Positions 6,225 to 11,361 of a stretch of 11,361 nt of DNA are shown in pieces. The notes below the pieces were generated by a model, which saw only the letters and a program-made list of their open reading frames with translations, was not told the DNA's origin and did no database searches. Numbering within the stretch: position 1 is the stretch's first letter; each line of letters begins with the position of its first letter. Origin of the DNA: Bacteroidota bacterium (lineage in GTDB: Bacteria > Bacteroidota > Bacteroidia > Flavobacteriales_F > PHOS-HE28); assembly GCA_963169595.1 (NCBI GenBank), contig CAUJFM010000181.1:1-11361 (forward strand). The letters are read 5' to 3'. A program made the position numbers and the translations under genes.

Positions 6225-6326
6225 CTCACGCGGAGGCGCGGAGAACGCGGAGTGGATCGGTCAGTTGGGGAGCAAGGGGGCGGGCATGGGCAAAGGGTCT
6301 CACGCGGAGGCGCGGGGAACGCGGAG
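6225..6326. repeat. Two near-identical 28-bp direct repeats between purM and prfA
   Basis: The 28-bp unit at 6225-6252 recurs at 6299-6326 with one base difference; each copy starts CTCACGCGGAGGCGCGG and ends GAACGCGGAG. The offset is 74 bp. The pair fills most of the 119-bp gap (6215-6333) between the purM stop and the prfA start, and no gene fits between. The unit resembles a GC-rich, purine-skewed intergenic repeat that I recall from many unrelated bacterial genomes, often giving spurious Arg/Glu/Gly-rich reading frames. Function is unknown. Confidence 0.75.
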
Positions 6327-6333
6327 GAACTCC

Positions 6334-7503
6334 TTACTGATAGGTGAACGTTCCGTGCGGGCTGGTGAGGACCACCTCTTTGTTGGGGGCTGCCTCCACC
6401 CTGCCGATGACCTTGGCGTCGATGCCGAAGGAGGTGGCGATGGCGATGATCTCCTGGGCGTGGGCCTCGGGCACGTAGAACTCCAGCCGGTGGCCCATGT
6501 TGAAGACCTTGTACATCTCCTTCCAGTCGGTGCCGCTCATGCGCTGGATGGCGTTGAACAGCGGCGGGATGGGCAACAGGTCGTCCTTGATGATGCGCAG
6601 GCCTTCCACGAAGTGCAGCACCTTGGTCTGGGCACCACCGCTACAGTGCACCATGCCGTGGATATGGGGGCGCATGGCCTCCAGCACCTGCTTCACCACG
6701 GGGGCATAGGTGCGCGTAGGCGAGAGTACAGCTTTCCCATGGTCCAGCGGGGTGCCTTCGAGGGCATCGGTGAGGCGGGCCTGACCACTGTAGACCAGCT
6801 CGGCCGGGGTGCCGGGATCGAAGGTCTCGGGGTACTTGGTGGCCAGTTCCTTGGCGAAGACGTCGTGGCGGGCGCTGGTGAGGCCGTTGCTGCCCATGCC
6901 GGCGTTGTAGGCGTCCTCGTAAGTGGCCTTCCCATAGCTGGCCAGCGCCACGATCACATCACCGGCCTGGATGCGGGCGTTGTCGATGACCGCATCGCGG
7001 CGCATGCGGCAGGTGACGGTGCTGTCCACGATCACCGTGCGGACCAGGTCGCCCACATCGGCGGTCTCGCCACCGGTGCTGCGGATGCCGATGCCCAGCG
7101 CCCGCATGCGCTCCAGGAACAGCTCGGTGCCCTCGATCAGGGTGGCGACCACCTCACCGGGGATGAGGCGTTTGTTGCGACCGATGGTGCTGCTCAGCAG
7201 GATGTTGTACGTTGCGCCCACGCACAGCAGGTCGTCCAGGTTCATCACGATGGCATCCTGGGCGATGCCATGCCACACCGAAAGGTCGCCGGTCTCGCGC
7301 CAATAGGCATAGGCCAGCGAGCTCTTCGTGCCCGCACCATCGGCGTGCATCACGATGCAATGATCCGGGCTGCCGGTGAGTTCATCGGCCACCACCTTGC
7401 AGAAGGCCTTGGGGAAAAGCCCCTTGTCGAGGTGGGCGATGGCCTTGTGCACCTCCTCCTTTCCGGAGGAGACACCGCGTTGGGCGTAACGATCGCTGGT
7501 CAT
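6334..7503 (-). CDS. purM: Phosphoribosylformylglycinamidine cyclo-ligase (AIR synthetase)
   Basis: PurM closes the imidazole ring of aminoimidazole ribotide, the fifth step of purine synthesis, at the cost of ATP. The 389-residue product is the longer Bacteroidota form rather than the 345-residue enterobacterial one. Recognisable blocks are RYAQRGVSSGKEEVHKAI (5-22), MHADGAGTKSSLAY (52-65), which replaces the classical GVGTK loop, DDLLCVGA (90-97), the signature STGGETADVGDLVRT (142-156) and GMGSNGLTSARHDVF (202-216), all in the order expected for the PurM/PurL ATP-grasp-like fold. ATG 7503 is chosen because homologous forms begin just before RYxQRGV; the upstream in-frame extension reads through a terminator hairpin and is not credible. 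The start codon is only 13 bp after that hairpin, so any independent promoter must overlap the terminator or the end of the preceding gene. Transcription by read-through from the PorE-like gene is the alternative. Confidence 0.95.
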   Translation of the reverse strand: MTSDRYAQRGVSSGKEEVHKAIAHLDKGLFPKAFCKVVADELTGSPDHCIVMHADGAGTKSSLAYAYWRETGDLSVWHGIAQDAIVMNLDDLLCVGATYNILLSSTIGRNKRLIPGEVVATLIEGTELFLERMRALGIGIRSTGGETADVGDLVRTVIVDSTVTCRMRRDAVIDNARIQAGDVIVALASYGKATYEDAYNAGMGSNGLTSARHDVFAKELATKYPETFDPGTPAELVYSGQARLTDALEGTPLDHGKAVLSPTRTYAPVVKQVLEAMRPHIHGMVHCSGGAQTKVLHFVEGLRIIKDDLLPIPPLFNAIQRMSGTDWKEMYKVFNMGHRLEFYVPEAHAQEIIAIATSFGIDAKVIGRVEAAPNKEVVLTSPHGTFTYQ

Positions 7504-7507
7504 GGCT

Positions 7508-7550
7508 GGAAAAGAAGAACGAGCATCCACCCCGGGGTGGATGCTCGTTC
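7508..7550 (-). terminator. Rho-independent terminator of the PorE-like gene, abutting purM
   Basis: Positions 7517-7533 and 7534-7550 are a perfect 17-bp inverted repeat with no spacer. The minus-strand transcript would form a GC-rich stem followed at once by TTCTTTTCC, a classical intrinsic terminator. It begins 14 bp after the stop codon of the PorE-like gene and its T-rich tail ends 5 bp before the purM ATG. Confidence 0.9.
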
Positions 7551-7564
7551 CTTGAGGGTCACGG

Positions 7565-9586
7565 CTAATTGTTGGGCGTGGGAGCGGGAGCCTGTTGGGC
7601 ACCACCCGGCACGTAGTCGGAACGGATCACGCGGAAGTCGGTGCGGCGGTTGGTCTGGTGGGCCGCCTCCTGCTCCTCCTTGGTGGCCATCTTCTTGATG
7701 ACCTCCATGGCGATGATCGGCTCATCGGGACCCATGCCCACCGGCACCATGCGGGCCGGATCGATGCCTTTCTCCACGAGGTAGTTCACGCAGCTCTGGG
7801 CACGCTTCTGCGACAGTTCCTTGTTACCGCCCTTGTAGCGGCGGGTGGGACGGGCATCGGTGTGCGAGCGCAGCTCGATCACGATGTTCGGGTTGTCCAC
7901 CAGCGTCTGATAGAGGGTCTCCAAGCTGTCCTTGGCCTCGGGGCGCAGGAAGAACTCATCCACATCGTACAGGATCTGCGGCAGCTTGATACCCGTCTTC
8001 TCGAAGGGCTGCAGGAAGTACTCCTTCACGAAGGTGGTGCTCTCGTTGAGGCCCACGGTGGTGATCTGGTCCTTCACCACGAGGTAGCCCTCCTTCTCGG
8101 CGAGGATGCTGTAGCTGGTGTTCTCCTTGATGTAGCGGTCGTTGCCGTTCTCGGCGAAGCTGAAGCCGCCGTTGTCATCGGTGATGGCGCTGAAGTTGCT
8201 GCCATTGGTGCCCACCACGCTGATCTTCACACCGGAGAGGGGCGTATTGGTCTTCTTGTCGTACACCGTGCCCTGCAGGGCGAACACCATGTCGGGCAGG
8301 TAGAAGCGCCAGATATCGTCCTGGCCTTTGCCACCGGGGCGGTTGCTGGTGAAGAAGCCGCGGTCGGCCTCCCCGTCGAACACGATGCCGAAGTCATCGC
8401 TGGCGCTGTTCAGCGGGGCCTTCAGGTTCTCCACCTGGCCCCAGGCGTTATCACCCGTCTTCTCGGCACGGAACAGGTCCATGCCACCCATGCCTGCGTG
8501 ACCGTTGGACGCGAAGTAGAGGCTGCCGTCGTGGCGCACGAAGGGGAACATCTCGTCCTTGGCGGTGTTGATGTCCGCACCCAGGTTCACCGGCTGGCCC
8601 ACGGGCTTGCCGTCCTTGTCGATCTTCACCATGTACAGGTCCTTGCCGCCCTTGTGGCCGGGGCCTTTCCAATCGGTGGCGAAGATGAGCGCGTCCTCGT
8701 TCGGGGTGAGGGCGGGGTGACCCACGGTGATGGTGTCCTCCTTGCCGGGAGCGGGCTTCAGGGCCAGTTTCTCCGGCTCGCTGAAGTTATTGCCCACCTT
8801 CTTGCTCATCCAGATATCGCAGGCGAACACCTTCTTCTTCTCGGAAGGGCAACGGGTGAAGTACATGGTGGTGCGCTTCGCGTTGAAGATGGGCGCACCC
8901 TCGTTGCCTTCGGTGTTGATGGCGATGGGCAGCTTCACGGGTTCGCTCCATTTGCCCTGACGGTCGCGGGTGCTGGTGAACAGGTCGCTGAAGGCCTCAC
9001 CGATGATGCCGTCCGTATTGGCACCGGTGGCGGCCGGACGTGTGCTGGTGAAGACCACGGCCTCGTTCTTCTTGTCGGAGAACGAGGGGGTGAAATCGTA
9101 CTGGGGCGTGTTCAGCAGCACCTCGGGGTCCACGGTGTAGCGGGTGGGGCTGTCCTTCCACTTCTGGGCCATCTGGCAGGCGGCGATACCGGCATCGGCA
9201 CGCGCATCGTTCGGCTTCTTCTCCTTGTACTTGTTGTAGGCCGCGATGGCGTCGGCGTACTTGCCCTGCTGCTTCAGCATCTCCGCCACGTAGAAGTACG
9301 AGATGGGGTCATCGTACTGGGCCTTGTTGGCCTTCTCGTACCAGAGCTGGGCCTGCTGCACATCGCCCAGGGCGCGGTAGCTCTCGGCCACCTTGAAGAT
9401 GAGCTCAGCCTTGGTGCTGGCCTTCTTCTCCACCGTGTACGCCTTCTTGTACAGTTCGATCGCGTTGAAGTAGAATCCCTTCTCATACGCCTGATCGGCC
9501 TCCTCGGCCAAACGGCTTTGGGCCAAGGTCACTGTGGTGAACAGGAGGCTGACAAGCAGGGAGCCCAGGATCTTCCGTGTGATCAT
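7565..9586 (-). CDS. PorE-like envelope protein: TPR, PD40 beta-propeller, regulatory-like domain, OmpA C-terminal domain
   Basis: This 673-residue exported protein has four parts. A cleavable signal peptide ends around LAQS (residues 21-24). TPR-like helices run about 27-145. WD40-like (PD40) propeller blades at about 155-430 show repeated TPSFSDKKNEAVVFTS, PALTPNEDALIFATD and DDFGIVFDGEADRGFFTSNRPGG motifs. A carboxypeptidase-regulatory-like beta sandwich at about 434-500 starts at LQGTVYDKKTNTPLSGVKI. An OmpA C-terminal peptidoglycan-binding domain at about 536-655 has its key residues in ELRSHTDAR (D577) and LSQKRAQ (R595). The same domain order and length are known for PorE of the type IX secretion system, which tethers the Por complex to peptidoglycan; that role here is inference, since Bacteroidota carry many paralogs with this architecture. 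Unlike PorE it has no lipobox cysteine. It has its own promoter and terminator, so it is probably a single-gene transcript. Confidence 0.9.
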   Translation of the reverse strand: MITRKILGSLLVSLLFTTVTLAQSRLAEEADQAYEKGFYFNAIELYKKAYTVEKKASTKAELIFKVAESYRALGDVQQAQLWYEKANKAQYDDPISYFYVAEMLKQQGKYADAIAAYNKYKEKKPNDARADAGIAACQMAQKWKDSPTRYTVDPEVLLNTPQYDFTPSFSDKKNEAVVFTSTRPAATGANTDGIIGEAFSDLFTSTRDRQGKWSEPVKLPIAINTEGNEGAPIFNAKRTTMYFTRCPSEKKKVFACDIWMSKKVGNNFSEPEKLALKPAPGKEDTITVGHPALTPNEDALIFATDWKGPGHKGGKDLYMVKIDKDGKPVGQPVNLGADINTAKDEMFPFVRHDGSLYFASNGHAGMGGMDLFRAEKTGDNAWGQVENLKAPLNSASDDFGIVFDGEADRGFFTSNRPGGKGQDDIWRFYLPDMVFALQGTVYDKKTNTPLSGVKISVVGTNGSNFSAITDDNGGFSFAENGNDRYIKENTSYSILAEKEGYLVVKDQITTVGLNESTTFVKEYFLQPFEKTGIKLPQILYDVDEFFLRPEAKDSLETLYQTLVDNPNIVIELRSHTDARPTRRYKGGNKELSQKRAQSCVNYLVEKGIDPARMVPVGMGPDEPIIAMEVIKKMATKEEQEAAHQTNRRTDFRVIRSDYVPGGAQQAPAPTPNN

Positions 9587-9627
9587 CGGGTGTGTTCGGT
9601 TCGTTTCCGGTTTGAGAGGAGGTCCGG

Positions 9628-9658
9628 GCGAAGATAAGGAGATCCCCCAATGGCAAAA
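9628..9658 (-). promoter_or_regulatory. Bacteroidota-type promoter for the PorE-like gene
   Basis: On the minus strand TTTTG (9658-9654) and TATCTTCGC (9636-9628) are separated by 17 bp. They resemble the -33 TTTG and -7 TAnnTTTG elements of the primary sigma factor of this phylum. Transcription would begin near 9622, giving a leader of roughly 35 nt before ATG 9586. The position, between the glnN terminator and the gene, supports the call. Confidence 0.55.
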
Positions 9659-9676
9659 GCCCGGGGTTGGAAAGCA

Positions 9677-9703
9677 GGAAGAGGGCCGTGATGGCCCTCT
9701 TCC
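9677..9703 (-). terminator. Hairpin terminator after glutamine synthetase
   Basis: A perfect 11-bp stem (GGAAGAGGGCC at 9677-9687 with its complement at 9693-9703) encloses a 5-nt loop, 23 bp after the stop codon at 9727. On the minus strand it is followed by TGCTTTCC, a modest T-rich tail, so termination is likely but perhaps less efficient than at 7508-7550. Confidence 0.75.
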
Positions 9704-9726
9704 CCATGTTCGGCAACGGTCCGTCC

Positions 9727-11361
9727 CTAGCGGGTGAACATCAGCTCACGCATCTTGGGCAGGGGCCACAGTTCATCGTCCACGAGCAGTTCGAGCTTGT
9801 CGGCGTGGTAACGGATCTTCTCCAGGAAGGGCTTCACCTTGTCGCAGTAGGCGATGGCCTTGTCCCGCGCGTTCTCCAGGTTGTTGGCCCGCTTGCGCGC
9901 CTCGATCATGTCATCCACCATGGTCTTGATGGTGGCGATGTGCTCGCTGATCTCCTCGATGAGCTCCACCTGCACGGCGGTGGCCTTCTTGGCGCGCTCG
10001 GCGGGCAGCACCTCGCGCAGGCCGCGCACGTTCTCGATCAGGCGGTTCTGGTAGGCGATGGCCGTGGGGATGATGTGGTTCTGGGCCAGGTCACCGGCCA
10101 CGCGGCTCTCGATCTGCACCTTCAGGGTGTAGCTGTGCAGTTCGATGTCGTGGCGGGCGTCCACCTCCACGGGGCTCAGCACGCCCATCTCCTGGAAGAG
10201 CTGCTTGGTCTCCTTGCGGGCCCACACGTCCAGGGCACGCGGGGTGTCCCGGATGTTGCTGAGGCCGCGGCGCGCCGCCTCCTTCACCCACTCCTCACCG
10301 TAGCCGTTGCCCTCGAAGCGGATGGGCTTGCTGCTCACGATCAGGTCGCGGATGACGCGCAGGATGGCCTCGTCCTTCTTCATCCCCTTGTCGATCAGCG
10401 CGTCCACGCTCTTCTTGAAGCTGCGGAGCTGCGCGGCCACGATGGTGTTGAGCACGGTCATGGAACCGGCACAGTTGGCGCTGCTGCCCACGGCCCGGAA
10501 CTCGAATTTGTTGCCGGTGAAGGCGAAGGGGCTGGTGCGGTTGCGATCGGTGTTGTCCAGCATCACCGAGGGGATGCGGCCGATGTCCAGCTTCAGTTCG
10601 GTCTTCCGGTCGGGCGTCATGGCCCCTTTGATGTTCTTCTCCAGCCCGTCCAGCAGGTTGCTCAGGTGCTCGCCGATGAAGGCCGAGATGATGGCCGGGG
10701 GCGCCTCGTTGGCACCAAGGCGGTGGTCGTTGCCCGCGCTGGCGATGCTGGCCCGCAACACATCGGCATGCTGGTGGATGGCCGCGATGGTGTTGACGAA
10801 GAAGGTGAGGAAGCGGATGTTCTCCTTCGGCGTCTTGGCCGGGCGCAGCAGGTTCACGCCGGTGTTGGTGGCGAGGCTCCAGTTGTTGTGCTTGCCGCTG
10901 CCGTTCACGCCGGCGTAGGGCTTCTCATGGAGCAGCACCCGGAAATCGTGCTTCTGGGCGGTCTTCTCCATGATGTCCATGAGCAGCACGTTGTGGTCCA
11001 CGGCGAGGTTCATCTCCTCGAAGACCGGTGCGCACTCGAACTGGTTGGGGGCCACCTCGTTGTGGCGGGTCTTCACGGGGATGCCGAGCATCAGGGCCTC
11101 GGTCTCGAAGTCGCGCATGAAGGCCCTTACGCGGTCGGGGATGCTGCCGAAATAGTGGTCCTCCAGCTGCTGGCCCTTGGCCGGGATGTGGCCGAAGAGC
11201 GCGCGGCCGCTCATCATGATATCCGGACGGGCGAAGTAGAGCGCCTTGTCGATGAGGAAGTACTCCTGCTCCCAGCCCAGGGTGGAGATCACCTTGGTCA
11301 CGTCCTTGTCGAAGTAGTGGCACACGGCGGTGGCGGCCTCATCCACGGCGCGGATGGCACG
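9727..11361 (-). CDS. glnN: Type III glutamine synthetase (GSIII), N-terminus beyond the window
   Basis: GSIII makes glutamine from glutamate and ammonia with ATP; it is the form typical of Bacteroidota and some cyanobacteria and is central to ammonia assimilation. The frame is open to the window edge, giving 544 residues of a protein usually near 730, so roughly the first 185 are missing. Diagnostic stretches are GWEQEYFLIDKALYFARPD, RHNEVAPNQFECAPVFEEMNLAVDHN (metal and glutamate site), GVNGSGKHNNWSLATNTG (nucleotide and glutamate site) and AGNDHRLGANEAPPAIISAF. These are followed by the GSIII-specific C-terminal helical region with the PIRFEGNGYGEEW-type motif and a closing EKIRYHADKLELLVDDELWPLPKMRELMF. 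An internal GTG at 11346 is not a start, because RAIRAV precedes DEAATAVC in the same frame. No second nitrogen gene (glnB, amtB) is in view. A hairpin terminator lies downstream. Confidence 0.96.
   Translation of the reverse strand, partial: RAIRAVDEAATAVCHYFDKDVTKVISTLGWEQEYFLIDKALYFARPDIMMSGRALFGHIPAKGQQLEDHYFGSIPDRVRAFMRDFETEALMLGIPVKTRHNEVAPNQFECAPVFEEMNLAVDHNVLLMDIMEKTAQKHDFRVLLHEKPYAGVNGSGKHNNWSLATNTGVNLLRPAKTPKENIRFLTFFVNTIAAIHQHADVLRASIASAGNDHRLGANEAPPAIISAFIGEHLSNLLDGLEKNIKGAMTPDRKTELKLDIGRIPSVMLDNTDRNRTSPFAFTGNKFEFRAVGSSANCAGSMTVLNTIVAAQLRSFKKSVDALIDKGMKKDEAILRVIRDLIVSSKPIRFEGNGYGEEWVKEAARRGLSNIRDTPRALDVWARKETKQLFQEMGVLSPVEVDARHDIELHSYTLKVQIESRVAGDLAQNHIIPTAIAYQNRLIENVRGLREVLPAERAKKATAVQVELIEEISEHIATIKTMVDDMIEARKRANNLENARDKAIAYCDKVKPFLEKIRYHADKLELLVDDELWPLPKMRELMFTR

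Noticed and set aside
6265..7698. Plus-strand 477-codon open frame opposite purM
   Set aside because: Antisense of purM running through the repeat and the terminator hairpin; no recognisable protein features.
7595..9637. Plus-strand 680-codon open frame opposite the PorE-like gene
   Set aside because: His/Val/Gly-rich antisense of a well-supported gene; GC-rich codon use keeps this frame open. No domain can be recognised.

Overview
The window looks like a chromosome segment of a GC-rich member of the Bacteroidota, probably Flavobacteriales-like. Four things point there: a type III glutamine synthetase (GSIII), a roughly 390-residue PurM of the Bacteroidota form, a DUF2851 protein, and a TPR / beta-propeller / OmpA envelope protein with the architecture of the type IX secretion component PorE. 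Shine-Dalgarno sites are absent or weak before the starts, and one good TTTTG / TATCTTCG promoter is visible; both fit the phylum. The genus-level placement is inference.

All supported genes lie on the minus strand, so transcription runs from high to low coordinates. In that order: the C-terminal three quarters of GSIII (11361-9727) followed by a hairpin terminator (9703-9677); a promoter (9658-9628) and the 673-residue PorE-like protein (9586-7565) with its own strong terminator (7550-7508); purM (7503-6334), prfA (6214-5132) and pyrF (4925-4098), which are purine synthesis, translation termination and pyrimidine synthesis; a 32-bp AT-rich dyad (4040-4009) in front of a two-gene unit in which a DUF2851 protein (4010-2574) overlaps a small PspC-domain membrane protein (2577-2332) by ATGA; an AT-rich island holding one unknown lipoprotein gene (2191-1220); and an RmlD-type sugar-nucleotide reductase (951-49).

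The conserved genes are GC-rich housekeeping genes. The exception is the island at about 1166-2248. Its GC content falls to about one third, it carries one orphan lipoprotein gene, and it is bounded by imperfect inverted repeats of about 37 bp built around GTTAGCGGT. Its left boundary merges with a long imperfect hairpin (1031-1194). There is no transposase or integrase in the window. The island looks like a single-gene mobile cassette moved by an enzyme encoded elsewhere, either attC-like or a non-autonomous element with terminal inverted repeats. This is the part most likely to be undescribed.

Smaller points of interest are GC-rich intergenic repeat families between purM/prfA and prfA/pyrF, a terminator ending almost on the purM start codon, and a PorE-like protein that lacks the lipoprotein cysteine. 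No tRNA, rRNA or CRISPR array was found.
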